Shown: one piece after another, positions 44,996 through 57,444 of the stretch
Layout of the letters: each line of letters opens with the position of its first letter
Position numbering within the stretch: position 1 is the stretch's first letter
DNA from: Armillaria gallica
Lineage: Eukaryota; Basidiomycota; Agaricomycetes; Agaricales; Physalacriaceae
DNA: 64,000 nucleotides
Direction of reading: 5' to 3'
Assembly: GCA_037576215.1 (NCBI GenBank)
Contig: JBANDB010000012.1
Location: forward strand, 2,356,001 to 2,420,000
Notes under the pieces: model-generated
The model's database searches: none
What the model was told of the DNA's origin: nothing
The model's input: the letters and a program-made list of their open reading frames with translations, nothing else
Position numbers and translations under genes: made by a program

Positions 44996-47900
44996 TTATC
45001 GACTAGAACGATGATAATTTGGATGCTTATATCTGTGCTCATCCCCCCGATGCCTCGTCACATTAGGATGCTGCATAAATGCCCCCGCGCTTGGCATGCG
45101 CGCGGCCGATGGCGTGTGACCTGTAGGATACATCTGTGCAAGCTGGGCTCCCAGTAATAGATTGGCTTGTTCCACGACAAATTGATTCGGTTCTGCTATA
45201 GGCCGAGACGGTGCCGCTGCAGGGGTCTCCACGGGAGGCGGCTTAAAGTTGCATTGTCGCCCTTCCTTGTAAAGTTCGTCCAATTTCTGATCGAAGATAC
45301 CCTGCTCTTCGAATTGATGGTATGCTTTGTACAGATTCAACGCAGAGCGGGCATCCTCAATGGAATCGTGCGTGTCCGTCTGAATCTGTTCTTTCAAGAC
45401 AAACCACGATAGGAAGCGTAGAGACAAACGCCTTTGTCGTGATTTGAGGAAGTAGAGGTCAACTGTGTCGATAACCTGGTCAGGTGGAACGAAAATATCT
45501 GGCAACAAATTATTGTCAATGATTAAATGCTGGAGCGAAAAACACCGGCGTACTGATTATACGGAAATCCTTAGACAAACCATGCCCTATAAATATGCAC
45601 CCTCGATCTACCAAAAGTCGCAATTTTTTGTACACGACCTTGAGTGGCGTGAGTGTGTACGGTGATCGTAGAAGATCGAGATCACCGACTGAAGCGAGGA
45701 TGGTCAGAACGGCTACAAGTAAATAGATTAAAAGAACATACACCGGATGCCTGAAAATTCCGTCAGATAGTCAACGATGACCTCACTTGTGTGTATATGG
45801 TCGTCGATGAAAGGCACGCCTTGCTTGGGTCCATCACCTCGCAATACCGATACCCGCGCAAGGCTGAGTCTAGCAGGTCGAATAACCTTCTTCGTTCCAT
45901 CAGACCGATACTCGGTCTCTTCCTATAACCAAACTTAGTATGATCAACAGAGGACTAAAGGTCGCGCAAACCTGCTGCATGGACACGAACTCAGCGTCGA
46001 TAGCAACCAGGGTCCCCGGTCGAGGAAGTTCTTCGTACCGAAGACATTCATGTTTGATAAGATTAGAGTCGCGGTTTCTGTCAACACAGTATTAATTAAA
46101 ACAATATCAGCAATGAAAGGGAGTCACTGACATTGATATAGATGTGTCTCGGCTGAGGATGGAATCATCAGTGGTAAAGGGTAGCTCGCTGAAGTCTATT
46201 GCATCGCGCATGTCTTCACGCTCAAAATGAAGGACGGCAGGCAACTACAAATCAAATAGACTGTAGGTGAGAATACTCAGACCCGCGAGGTGCTGGATTA
46301 CGAACCTTCCATTTGTTGGGGAAACTAAGGGCTTCTTCCTCGGAGACATTACGGACGACAAAGTCGTTGAACAAATACCAGGGACTGTCTAGACCCTGTT
46401 CCGCCTCGGGCACTAGGGAGAAGTTAGAAGGTGCTCATGCGGGAGGACGTGAACACAACCCTTGACAAGCGCAACCAAATGCGAGTGCTCGTCTTCCGTA
46501 ACAATTTGAACAATAATTGCCTGAAACGGGATATCGATAACGAATACGGACATTTACTAGACAAAACGCACCCGTAATTCGTACACGATTTTTTCTGGGT
46601 CGTCTACACCTTCCACTTGTCCCTGGAGTTCCACGCGTGACTGTAGGAAGGTCTGGTTCCGTCGATCCATCCAGATCTTCAAGTTGTCCTCACTATTCAC
46701 GCATGCATTAACTGCCAGAATGGCTGGGAGGTCTGCAGATGCTATAGACCTCCGCGAAGAGAACGTCGAAAATTGCTTGCATGTCTGGCAAGTAGCCTTA
46801 TGAGTCATTTGCCGTAGTAATGAATCCCGTAAGATGTTAGTGAAATCGTTTGCCGGTTGGACCTCATTAGATGCAACCTAATAATAAATGAGGGCCAGTG
46901 TCACATAGGAGAAGGGGGTAAGTACCTTGCGCGGGTAAATAAGGTCGACTATATGCGTTACGTTCTCTTTGGTCCGTACGACTTTACAATTCATGCAGGT
47001 GATGACATTCCGAGCGTCAATTCCCATAAGCTGAGTAATTGGAGCGGCCGCAGGATTGTAAGAATCGGGGATAAAAGAAGGTCGCTTGACGAGGACAGGG
47101 TTTCGAGGGAATGCATTGCCTTCAGAGCTCAGATGGTCGACGAGAAAACGGTGGAATGACTGGATCATGTGGCCATGATCCACCTCATTAGACTCCCGCC
47201 CGTAGTCGATCAAGTCAATGGCATTTGATGCTGTCATTTTACGATCAGTTGGTCGTGAACAACACATATTCATAGAGCGTACTCTGTGCCAAGACGCCAA
47301 CGGTCTTGCAGAAGTTGCTTGATTGACAGTTTGTGCCTCGAGCGTCTTCTAGCATACGAACAACGAAACCGAGTTCACAGAGAAGACAGTGCTCTCTGTT
47401 ACAGTCAGTAGAAATGTGAGATTTGGCTAAACGGCGAATAGGTCGGATGTAGTGCATGGCTTGTAGCATAGGGTTAGTGTACGAGTTCAGGATGTGCGTT
47501 TCAAGTCCACTATACTCAGTCTTGTTATAAAATCTGTATTTTGTTGTCAGACGGTTGTGGACGAGCAATACTCTTACTTACCCAAAATCAAAGTCTTCCA
47601 CACCAAATTTGGAGTACTCGATCTCGACATGACGGTACATGCTCGGAATCTCATCACCACTAGTGCCAAACAAGGGAGTATCGGGTTCCTGCAAAACACA
47701 GCGATCAGCAGGGTAGTGCGAAGCGATATAATACACACGTCAACGGAATGAGTTTTTCCACTACGGAACCTTGCGCTCTGCTTCCGTGGAGCCACAGAAA
47801 TTACGTTCCGGCGTCCACGCAATTCTTTCGGTAGAGCAGCGTAAGCGATATTGTCATTGGTCTTTACTGAGTTCAAAATCTGAAGAGGTATCTTGGGGGG

Positions 47901-49206
47901 CGGAGGGTAATGTAGACTGGATGTCATAAATTGCGGGCTCCAAGACGATAGTAACGGTGAGTTGTAGTAAGGCATGCCGATGGAGTTCAATGGGCTATAG
48001 AGGATGGTATGAGTGTGCTTGAGTTTGCGACAGATGAATCCTACGTTGAATCAGACCACTCAATATTCGGTAGCGGGGCAGGAGCGCTCGCCCATTCCAC
48101 GGGCTGCCCTTCAAACCCGTTGAAAGGAACTAGACCCCCTTCATCGACTTGTGTAGACAGATGTATCAGTCCATCGGCATCCCCGAAGGCCATATATGCA
48201 CCGGTGGGAGACAGAGCAACCGACGTCAGGTACGAAGCTGTATCAATCTGAACCTCTTAGCCGATAACTTAGATTGGGGCAAATAACAATACCTGGTAGA
48301 ATTCAGGCGTAGCACTCAGATTTGCGACATCGACAACGCTGACTGAGCCTTGATTGGAGGTGATCGCAATACTGCTTGAAGAACGCCGGGGAACAAGATT
48401 TAGGAACGTCGGTCCGGCGGAGAATGGGAACGGTGGCAGCGCACGCATCGTCCTCAAATCGTACACTTTCACAAGCTGGTCAGGGAACGGGCGACCTTGC
48501 CTGGCACACGCTCGTCAAAATCTATCAAGTAATAGATCAATACACGAACCGTGTTTGCAGTCCGATTGTGAAGATGAAGTTTCCCGAAGTTTGCAAGCCT
48601 TGGATACCACTCGGATGGGCCCTCACCATATGTTCTGAACCGCCAGACCTGGCGATGCCGGTCCGAGGATCATGGGTCCTCACGAAACCATCGACAGCAC
48701 CAGATATGAGACTTGAATGAGAGAACTCGAGGTGCGTAATCAATGAAGGTGTTTGCGTTTGCCGGACGACAGTACCGGTTGGAGGATTGAGTAACAACAG
48801 CTCGGGGCCGACGACAGACACTCCAATGACATTGGACGAATTCGTTGACGTCGAGAAGGTTAAGACGGGCGTAGACGACCTAGATCTCTTTCAGTTCCGT
48901 AGTTTGTTGGTGACGGTAATGTTCGTACCGATAATGCCATTTGTTCACCCCGCCTTTTCCCCATGCTCCAAAACCAAGACCTCTACTTCCCGCAGCGCGC
49001 ACGTAGCTTTCTCCGGCGACAACCTTGAGAACGGGCAGATCCGAAACGCGAAAAGAGACACCGCTCATGCCCTCACTGACATACGCCGTAACAATGCCGC
49101 TCTGTGACCCAGCCCATAGGATATCAGAGACGGGGTCAAAGGATAAGGCTGTTACTGGTTGAGGAAATGTAGTAGAAATGGGAGTGATAGGACGATAAGA
49201 CGCCAT
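44996..49206 (-). CDS. PAN2: PAN2, catalytic subunit of Pan2-Pan3 deadenylase
   Basis: Multi-exon minus-strand gene starting MASYRPITPISTTFPQPV. The WD40 region runs from about 49200 to 48000 (GGVNKWHYR, LITHLEFSHSSLISGAVDGF, VKVYDLRTMRALPPFPFSAG, YLTSVALSPTGAYMAFGDAD). A UCH-like pseudoprotease domain follows: NSYTNPMLQAMHYIRPIRRL, where the catalytic Cys is replaced. The C-terminal DEDD exonuclease begins LVAIDAEFVSMQQ near 46000 and ends with DTHDSIEDARSALNLYKAY. The stop is TAA 44996-44998. The enzyme shortens mRNA poly(A) tails in the cytoplasm, recruited by Pan3 and poly(A)-binding protein. Exons are small (about a dozen); I did not fix every boundary. Confidence 0.95.
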
Positions 49207-49754
49207 CGTTTCTGTTCACGGCATTCGATGAGCAGGTCACTGCAATAGAACGTGGTGGTCACAGATAGAGAAGTACGGCCTATGAGATCGCACAACTTTG
49301 GGACTCAAAACACGTTCAATACACGGCTATAGAGTTTGTTACACAATGACAATTGTATTGTAAACGAAAAGAAAGATAATAGGCATCTATGACGGATGCT
49401 GCGCTCCATTTTTTTTTGACAGGCGGCGCGACGGAGATACATTGTAAGTGTACACCGTATACGTCGCCGGCAACATCATGAGGCATAGATTGCAACCATG
49501 AATTTCGCAGAATCTTTAATCGAAAAGACGGACGGTAGGGCAATAGGCAGACAGCGACTGCCGCGGCAACGAAGATATTTACCGAGCATGATGCACTGAA
49601 ACTCAAAAACCACGTCTGAAAGAACAAATAATTGGCGTACCAGAGTAGAGAGAGAACCCAACGTAAATCGCCATCCAAACTAATGAGCTCACGAGAGCGC
49701 TGCCCTCGTACCAGCCATTTCCAACGACCAAAGTCAGTCTAAACCTGCCGCTGC
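49207..49754. other. Upstream region of PAN2
   Basis: A minus-strand frame at 49316-49678 is hydrophobic (WVLSLLWYANYLFFQTWFLS) and could be part of a small membrane protein, but it lacks a good start and recognisable family. No gene called. Confidence 0.35.
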
Positions 49755-49940
49755 ATGTCGTTCAACGCCAACCCGAATGTCGCTCGAAAAGGTACAGTAG
49801 CGAAGCGTCGAGCAGAACGAAGCCTACACGCCGTCAACGCCAAGAGAATCAAATTTGCAGATGAGAAACTGGAGAAGGCTCCGACGAAAAGGTGGAAATA
49901 TTCGGAATATCCGATCCGATGGTTGGTCATCGATCATTGA
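49755..49940 (+). CDS. Small basic ORF, hypothetical
   Basis: 61 codons from ATG to TGA: MSFNANPNVARKGTVAKRRA, then KRIKFADEKLEKAPTKRWKY. Rich in Lys and Arg, no signal or membrane segment, no recognised family. Could be a first exon (GTACAG after KG) of a longer gene. Confidence 0.3.
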   Translation: MSFNANPNVARKGTVAKRRAERSLHAVNAKRIKFADEKLEKAPTKRWKYSEYPIRWLVIDH

Positions 49941-50695
49941 TGACTCATCGACCAGCGATCATGTTGACTGTAACTTCGACCTTTTAAAGTTTTCATATGT
50001 GGCGCAAGGCAACCCATGTGTCGGCGATTCCTTGGGAATAAAGGTCCCGAGAAATACAAGAACAAATTTCCCAGGTGTGTAGTCTTGTTTTGCTGAAACT
50101 GCTCTCTCCGATTGAAACCGGCCTCGTAAAACTGACTACGTTGAAAACGATTTAAGATCCCTCCGGTTCCGGGGAAATGACCGATTCCAAGACTAGACTA
50201 AACCCTCGGAGGACAAAAAGAGTAATATAATATATTGCCTTGCGGTTTTACAATTAACGCATCGTGGCGCCACTCGCATTCTCGGGAATCTGGACCTCCT
50301 CCAGACCAGTCGAAACGAACTTGACGAGTTACCCCGTATCCGCATCTCGCTAAAATTATCACTGGGATCGGCACCTTCCGTCACGATCGCTTTAATCTGT
50401 CAGTACTTGTCACGTCGTCGACACGGTTCCCCGATTCTCTCTAGCAACGGCCTGCAGACTTACGATAATTCACCCCCAAATTAAGCGCGCTTCTCCAACT
50501 CGCCTCCTGTAGAAGACGGGACTGTTCAGGTGTCCCCTTTTTTCCTTAACTGGGGAATGAATTTTACCCGACCTGTGGAATGAGCGTTCATCTTGATTTC
50601 CCCGAAGCTTTCCGTATTCTCTAGACCTCTTCTGGCTGTCTTCCAGATCACTCTTTATTGCTTCTTTTACCGTTTCAAGGATCCTACCCGAAATT
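49941..50695. other. Intergenic upstream of four-TM protein gene
   Basis: No gene recognised. Confidence 0.5.
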
Positions 50696-50705
50696 ATATA
50701 TAAAG
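50696..50705 (+). promoter_or_regulatory. TATA box of four-TM protein gene
   Basis: TATATATAAA lies about 80 bases upstream of the ATG at 50786. Confidence 0.6.
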
Positions 50706-50785
50706 TCTAAATTGCCTACTCTTTTTGCTCAGTCCCCGACTCTCTTTGCAAAGCTTTCCCTGCTGCTACATCAAGCCTTCTACCA

Positions 50786-51516
50786 ATGGCTCGCGCACCT
50801 CTCTTCGCTGTACGGCTTGCTACGTACTTCATGGCATTCGCATGGGGTGCTATCAGTCTATCTATCGGGTTGAACACTGTGATCAAGCAGAACCGACTCA
50901 AGTCTTTCCTGCGAAGGTCGGTTGCGCCTCTCGGGATAACCCTTCGACTCGTTACCAACAGTACGTCCCTTTCTTACTCAGATCGAACACTTTCTGACAT
51001 CTTGTATTTAGGCGTCGTCCATCCCGCTATTGCGTCCGAAACTTTCTGTGTCATCCTCTGCGTATTTTCCATCTTCACCCTTATCGGTCTCTTCGTCTCA
51101 GCCGCCTCGACCAAAACGGCTTTGAAGGCGCAAGGTTTCCTTTACGCCTTCATCACCGTCGCTCTCTTCGCCTGCCAGATCCCCGTCTCTGATGCAGTAC
51201 GAAGGAAGGGTGTGTTGGTTTCGGGAACCACTGCGGATGGTGAAGCCGTCCCGGCAGCGACTCTCCTTCAAGCTGCTGCTTCCCTCGGGGTTGACCCTCT
51301 TTACCGACATATTAACTTCAGTAAGTTCTCATTTCCCTCAGGCCTTAGATATATGCTGATCCGTCTTTTCTAGTCTTGTGGTTCGGAGTTATTCCCTGGA
51401 TTGGATTCCTCTTCAGTGGTATTGCGTCCATCGTGTCCTTTGCCGCTGTCAGCCGCGTCGAACCCCCTCCAGTGATGTCGAAAGCTGCTGAGGCTGGTTT
51501 GACCGAGGTGCCTTAA
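50786..51516 (+). CDS. Four-transmembrane MARVEL-like protein
   Basis: Exons 50786-50960, 51012-51320 and 51374-51516, 208 residues. Four hydrophobic helices: LATYFMAFAWGAISLSIGL near 11-29, ETFCVILCVFSIFTLIGLFV near 70-90, GFLYAFITVALFACQIPV near 105-122, and LWFGVIPWIGFLFSGIASIV near 165-185. A soluble loop with SDAVRRKG and TADGEAVPAATLLQA lies between helices 3 and 4, and the tail is short and cytosolic. The layout resembles the MARVEL-type membrane proteins common in Agaricomycetes, but no specific subfamily can be named. Introns are canonical and phase consistent. Confidence 0.85.
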
Positions 51517-51810
51517 GCGGGTCGGGGTTGTCGAAAGAAGGAAGTGTTGTTCATGGTTCATTGACGAAAGGGTATCTAGTATCACGCTGAAACTGAGAAG
51601 CTACGATTTCGTTTCTTTCCTACCTTGCCCCTGTAATATTTCATGTCCTTGATGTCCAGTTTCCAAATAATTACGTGGGTACGTAGTTTGTAGCAGTAAT
51701 ACTTTTGGCTTTCACCTATGAATTCATTCAATCTCAGGAGCGGAACTGTTGTTAAGCCAGACTTGTCATGCTATCTGTACAAAGTGAGAAGAATGAGAGA
51801 TCTGATACAT

Positions 51811-54271
51811 TTATTCGATGCGTCCTCCAAAAAATGAATACACCAGCCCTGCCCCAAAAGCGAAAGTATTGAGCGTCAAGTAGAATGCCATGGGTATAAC
51901 CCCCATAATCACGTTCCCAAGAATACCGCGCCGAGTGATCGTATCCCAGATCTCCGTTCGTATTACCTCCGGCGCCGAAGCAGATTTGTACGGACCTACC
52001 AAGCGATAGAATGTGGTGAATGCGGCACCGAAGCTCCGAGATTGTCAGCACAGAGTAACTTTTGACATTCTAGCACTCACCAATAGCACGCCAAGACATG
52101 TGTACCGTATAATCGCCAAAGTTGCCAAAGGCCTGGGGCCGCGCCGATGTCTTTCGCAAGGGTACTCATATACGTGGAATGATCGACACCATATTTGATA
52201 CGCTCAGTATCTTGAACAAGCAGGTGGTAGTGCGGTGGGGGCAGAGGCTTCCGCACCTGACCTTTGATAAGTGATATCCAGAAGAAGGTCTGCATTTCCG
52301 CAAGAGGCGGTATTGCTCCTGGGAAGTCACAAATGTCAGGAACATCTGTCCCCTTACAATTTACGGACAATTTTGTGCTTACCGACACCAGGTCTGACAA
52401 ACCCGATGAAACCGACGCTTTCATCTCCTTTACGGGCAATGTTTCGAATGTTTGCTTCTTCAGGTGTGGCGTATCCACTATCCTTGTCGAAGAAAGCAAA
52501 TTCCTGCGTATAACCTGTTGCGTATATTACCACTTCGGGGCGAACGTCCCGTCCCATCATTCGAAGAGAATCTTTCCGTTTCGGGAGAAGAGGGAAGATG
52601 GCTTGACCATTGGGAAGGAAATGAGAGGGAAACGGCGCCAAGTCAACAATGAAATCAGTTTGCGGAGGCGAATCCTCGGGTGGATCGATATATCGAGCAA
52701 TACGGTCGAGGAACGCATTTCGGTCTCGAAACGGTCGATTCAGATACGGCATGGCTTTGTGCGACTGGAGAAAACACAGACACTAAGGCACAGGTGAGCT
52801 GTATTTGTTGGAAGACACACCTTGTTCAGAAATACATAGGCACGTCCAAGCCTATGCGGTTCTAATTGCCCCACCTAGGAAAACATTCATTTAACTCGCG
52901 TCTGTATGGTGCCGAACAACTAGGTGTCCAAACATACCCATTGATTACAGCCAGCCTGGGTACCCGTGAGGAACCACAAGACGCGTTTGATGACAAAGTC
53001 CGATATGCTAGGAAATTCGGCACGCTGTTCTCCATTACTGACAAGGAATTTCACTCACAACCATCGAATATGCGAGCGTTCTATCCAGGGATGCTATAAA
53101 TTATACCAATCTCAAGGCGGGCTAAGGAACGTTCGCTATTTCACTTACAACATAAGCAGTTTCAGCGAGATTAGTAATGAGGCAGTCTAAGGGCACTTTC
53201 TTTTCGGCATCGGATTTCAGCCCAAAAATTTCGAAATGGTTCTGTGGGGATCAATTAACTCAGTCCCGCGAATTTATAACTGAAGCGCTGACCAACTCGT
53301 GAGGCATGGATAAAAACCTGATTCCAGCATCATTATCAGCGGTTATGCAAGGCAAACGTATACCGGAGGTACTCACCCTCCTCGTGTACACAGTACCACT
53401 TCCTTGGCCCCTGCCTTTGCTGCTTCATATGCGAGGTCCGTACCCGTCTCTAAAGGATAGCTGAGATGGTACTTCCGTAAAAGGCTACACTAGCGTGTGC
53501 TCACCGCCAGTTCCAAGGATCATCACACGCTTATCCGCAAGTTGGGATCGATGTTTATATTCGTGGGAGTGAAACACCGACTTTCCCGAACCTTGTTTGA
53601 CTGACTGGTTCTCAACATGCTCAATGCCCTCGATTTTGGGAAATTGGGGGAGTACGTGGAGTCCCGTGCAGACAGCTAGATATCGTGCTCTGAGGGTGAT
53701 CACAACTGAGAAATACGTCATTCTCGACGCCGACGTCACAAAGGCATGACTGACGCTGGTCCCATTCACGAGGATTTTCCAAGCTTCGCATCACAAATGA
53801 AACAAGGTGTTCGCCAGTGACATGGTCGCGGCTGACATTGACGACCTTGCAGTTGAGTTTGATTCTTTCAGTCAGTTGAAAATGCCGTGCATAAGCCCTG
53901 AGATAGTCTAGATAACTCTGAAAGAGATATATCAGCATTACTCGCACGATCTCAAGCAATAAAAACAGCACACCTCTAAACTCATGTGATCTGGGTGGGA
54001 CATTGGGAGACGAAAGTCGGAGAAGCATGTCAGTTGCTTTGAGGAGACGAGATGTGAATTCTACGTGCTGATCAGGTACGATGTCAAGGTTTCCGACTGC
54101 GGAGAAAAGCCTCACTTCATAGGATCGGTACCGAAAAGTACCACCAATGTCATCTTCTTGCTCAAGCACGATAGGGTCGAAAGGATATTCTTCAGAGGCA
54201 TTTTCCAACAAAGACTTGCATGTAACGAAGCCTGCAGGACCTGCACCGATGATAATGACCTTCAGAGACAT
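51811..54271 (-). CDS. Flavin-containing monooxygenase (FMO-like)
   Basis: Starts at ATG 54271 with the FAD Rossmann motif VIIIGAGPAGFVTCKSLLEN (GxGxxG). After a splice at YE|NSHLVSSKQLTCFSDFRL the FMO core continues through LDYLRAYARHFQLTERIKLN and CTGLHVLPQFPKIEGIEH. The FMO identifying motif is SVFHSHEYKH. The NADPH motif is MILGTGETGTDLAYEAAKAG, reassembled across an intron near 53505. Further exons give RPEVVIYATGYTQEF, then LAEMQTFFWISLIKGQ, and a C-terminal part with a hydrophobic helix (VIPMAFYLTLNTFAFGAGLV) and RIE stop. Such enzymes oxygenate soft nucleophiles (N, S) using NADPH and FAD. The C-terminal helix suggests ER membrane attachment. A few exon boundaries (53.7 kb) are unresolved. 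Confidence 0.92.
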
Positions 54272-54859
54272 GGACGGAAGAGAATAGTCCGATATTGAAT
54301 ATTACCGTGAGTAATGCAAAGCCAAATAGAAGCTTTAATCGTCTTCCATTCTACGCACGTGGCCGATTCCGCCGACGGTACGCGGTAAGCAGAATGTCCT
54401 GATTCGCTTGCGAACCTGGGGACATGGGTCGTAGTCAAATATCAGAACGAAGTCTGACTTCTGAATCTGTAGCAATGTCTTACGGGAGCAGCTGCTCTAT
54501 TATAGTAAATGTCTTTTTTTAGCCTGACGCCGCTGTCCTGGGCCGGGCCGCATATGAATACATGACCAGTGAGTAAGAAATCCAGAGCAGCGGTGAGTGC
54601 GAGTAGTTGGTAGATCGAACCGGAAGACCGGCTGGTAACCTACCGTAGAAGAACCTTTGTCCTGGTCAGTGGTAACTTGCAAGTAAAGGTCACTTTTCTC
54701 ATCCTAAGCCTGCGGTCAAGCTCGCGTGCCCAATTCAAAAGTCGCTATGTACCCACTACAGATTGGCTCCATCCACGACGTTAACCGACTTTGTAGGTTG
54801 TCAATTAAAGTGGCCAATTCTTTACTAACTCTTGCACTGACTCGGACGTTGTGTAGATC
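54272..54859. other. Divergent intergenic region
   Basis: Shared upstream region of the FMO gene and the Ser/Thr-rich membrane protein gene. No gene seen. Confidence 0.5.
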
Positions 54860-55453
54860 ATGCGAAATCTGTTACTTTGGGCCATATGTTTGGCTGGCTT
54901 TCACAGTAGCGTATCATGGTGCAAGGAAGGCAGTCATAGAAGCAGAGAAGATGACGATATCATCCCCCTTATATTCAAAAATCCCGCGAACACGACAGTG
55001 TGCAGCAAGACCACATTTGAATGGAGCACTTCGACAGACTTGGGATCCATGTCGTTGACGGTTGCGAGCAGTGACCGTATCTCGAAATTAGCCACCATAT
55101 CCATGTCCGTCCACTCTTTCTCCTGGAATCCCGTCACGGTCCCGGAAGGGTGGTACGTCTTGCAAGCATCCCTGTCTACCACCACAGCCATAGTCAACTC
55201 CTCTGCATTTTTCGTAGACGGTGGTTCCGATTGGGCATGTATCGCAGATGGCTCGGTCCCTTCTTTCTTTGCTACTGCTGTTCCAACCTTGGAGACAGAT
55301 CCATCTAGTCTCGTCAAAATTATTGCACCAATTGTAGGAACGGCGGCGGGAATCGCTTTTGCCTTCATCGTTGTATCGACTGCGTATTTCCATCCTCATT
55401 GGTGGCGTCGCTCCCTTCCCTCTCGCCGACGTCGATCTTATGTGCTTCATTGA
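54860..55453 (+). CDS. Secreted Ser/Thr-rich single-pass membrane protein
   Basis: One exon, 197 residues. A signal peptide (MRNLLLWAICLAGFHSSVSW) leads an Ig-like extracellular domain with a KRE9/KNH1-like pattern: IPLIFKNPANTTVCSKTTFE near 38, SFSWNPVTVPEGWYVLQASL near 90, VNSSAFFVDGG. A Cys pair and several N-glycosylation sites (NTT, NSS) are present. A transmembrane helix (IIAPIVGTAAGIAFAFIVVS) near 160-180 is followed by a very basic tail (RRSLPSRRRRS). Family members act at the cell wall or surface; the cytoplasmic tail could bind partners. The function is not known. Confidence 0.8.
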   Translation: MRNLLLWAICLAGFHSSVSWCKEGSHRSREDDDIIPLIFKNPANTTVCSKTTFEWSTSTDLGSMSLTVASSDRISKLATISMSVHSFSWNPVTVPEGWYVLQASLSTTTAIVNSSAFFVDGGSDWACIADGSVPSFFATAVPTLETDPSSLVKIIAPIVGTAAGIAFAFIVVSTAYFHPHWWRRSLPSRRRRSYVLH

Positions 55454-55882
55454 AGTGGACACCAACCAGAATTTGATACAATCATCATTCCGTATATATG
55501 CCTGTAACCTCAGCTATATTTTCTGGTAACTTTATGGTGCTGAAGCCGAAATAAGACTGTTAACACCATGCCTCCTAGGAAACCGCACGCTGAGGAGACA
55601 GAATATACAATAGTTGCACGGAAAGGGTCCGAATGCTGCACTCGTCCACGAATTTGTATCGACATGGATGGTGTCATGTCAGGCCCGCGTCCTTGGCGAA
55701 ATTCTTGCAGAGCGGTAGAGACATCCGTCGTACTTGCGAGTCCGATTACAGGATCGTGGGTAGTATTTTTGCCGTGGTGTGAGACGTAAACGTTCTAGAA
55801 GTAGCGTTAAAACTATTTCCCTACACATACTCAGGCTTACCCTCAAAAAAACGTCACCTAAAAGCCAATCTCCAGAGTTGAC
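55454..55882. other. Intergenic, 3' flanks of convergent genes
   Basis: A 73-codon plus frame at 55568 has an ATG but no supporting motif. No gene called. Confidence 0.45.
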
Positions 55883-57253
55883 CTAAACATAGGTTTTAAG
55901 ATGATCAATATAGAGGAAGAACGATCCTACTCCACTGTTGCCCTGTATACCGCCCATACACCAATCTCCGTCAGAACCATTCACTGCCCAGTTAACATCC
56001 TCTGGATGCAAAACAAATGCCTTTCTGTAAGCTCCTTCACCGAAGACAAAACTAGCAACTATAGCTTTCTCGCATCTAACTTCCCATAAATCTGTTACAG
56101 GATTCTTCCTAGCGATATTGCCATCCGAGTTAACCGTGTTCCAAAAGGTTTCCACATCGACGATAGGTCCCAATATGAGCGTAGTTCCCGTATCCAGAAC
56201 TGCGACAGGACGGCGAGAACCTGGGACTAAGGAAGGAGACAGCGGGATATCAGTGGAGTTGACCGTGAGAGATACAAGTGGTAGTTTCCAATAGTTATAC
56301 TCGTCAGCTCCGGCGCTTGAGACAGGGTAGAATGTAAAATTCGAAAAATCTTTCGCAAAAGCAGGGTCAAGCTGTCCGACGGAGAAGGACGACGTCGGGT
56401 CAACGAGATGTCCTTCTTCCCGGCCCAGCTTCAGTGCAAAAAATCGAATAGAATCAGGAAGATAGTTGAAAATGTTGGCCAAAGGAGAGACTGCTGTGCT
56501 ATTTACGATGTTTGCAGCTGAAGGGAAAGCGAGGCCCAGAATGCCAGAATTATGGTTGCCAGAGATACCCAGGTTACTCGTATGGTTGGCTAAACCTAAA
56601 TTCGGATAAGCAGATGTCAGCAGAAAAAGGATGCGCATTATTCACCAAAGATTTGAGAAGATAGCTGATAAGGTCCCAGAGAGACGGCATCGAATGCAAT
56701 GCAACCAGTGACAGATCCAAGGAGATAATCAAGCTCAAACGGCACATCTAAAAGCAAAGAACTCGTCGATGAAGGGCTGTACTTCGCGACTCCGTCGGTT
56801 TCTGAAGATGAGCAATTGTTCGACAGTATCCACTGTCCCTTGGCGTAAACATGGGAATGAAAAGAAGCACGAAACATACCAAATCAGAAGATCCGGTATC
56901 GAGCGTCACCCAGAAGTCTTGCCCACCAACTCTGAAGCACATAATTTTACAATGAGATGAGAATTGGATCACTTGACGTACTGGATTTTGACAAGATAGG
57001 TGCTATAGGATATTGGTCAATGGCGAAGGCGCAGTTTGATATTTGTTACATACTATCGTTGAACGTTGGAAATGGGAGCCTGTGATTCCAAAATTTCTGG
57101 TTTGATACCAGAGAATGGCTGAACCACAGAAGTTCGTTGAAGAGGTAGTGTGAAGCCGACTTTGAGAAGGCCGCGATGCACCGGCACACTCTGGCTTTGG
57201 GCGAGCAGAAGAATGGGATGGAGCAACAGAATAAAGAACGCGAGTGATAGCAT
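55883..57253 (-). CDS. Secreted pepsin-like aspartic protease (A1)
   Basis: Exons 57253-57054, 57002-56982 (21 bases), 56931-56880, 56832-56646 and 56589-55883, 388 residues, all in phase. A signal peptide (MLSLAFFILLLHPILLLAQS) and short propeptide lead into YTYLVKIQVGGQDFWVTLDT, which contains the first catalytic Asp (LDTGSSDLW). The flap region, substrate-lobe HNSGILGLAFPS and second catalytic site AVLDTGTTLILGP follow. Several N-glycosylation sites are visible. Both Asp are intact, so it should be active at acidic pH outside the cell. It lacks a GPI or TM end. The start was chosen at the signal peptide; an upstream in-frame Met exists but would hide the signal. Confidence 0.93.
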
Positions 57254-57444
57254 CGATGTCAGCTTAACTTGGAAATGCTGGCGTAAAAATGTAGAGTCTT
57301 GCGAGTCGAACGCGTCGCGGTCGTGGAAGAGAACAACTTGTAGTTCACGTGGCATCCAACCGAAACAAGGCATGGTCACGATCATGTGATGCACGGCAGG
57401 CGCTCGGCGTTCGCGACTTGAAGTTGTTCATGGTGTATGTTCGA

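Noticed and set aside
55568..55789. 73-codon plus-strand ORF with ATG
   Set aside because: No motif, signal peptide or splice support; between two convergent genes.
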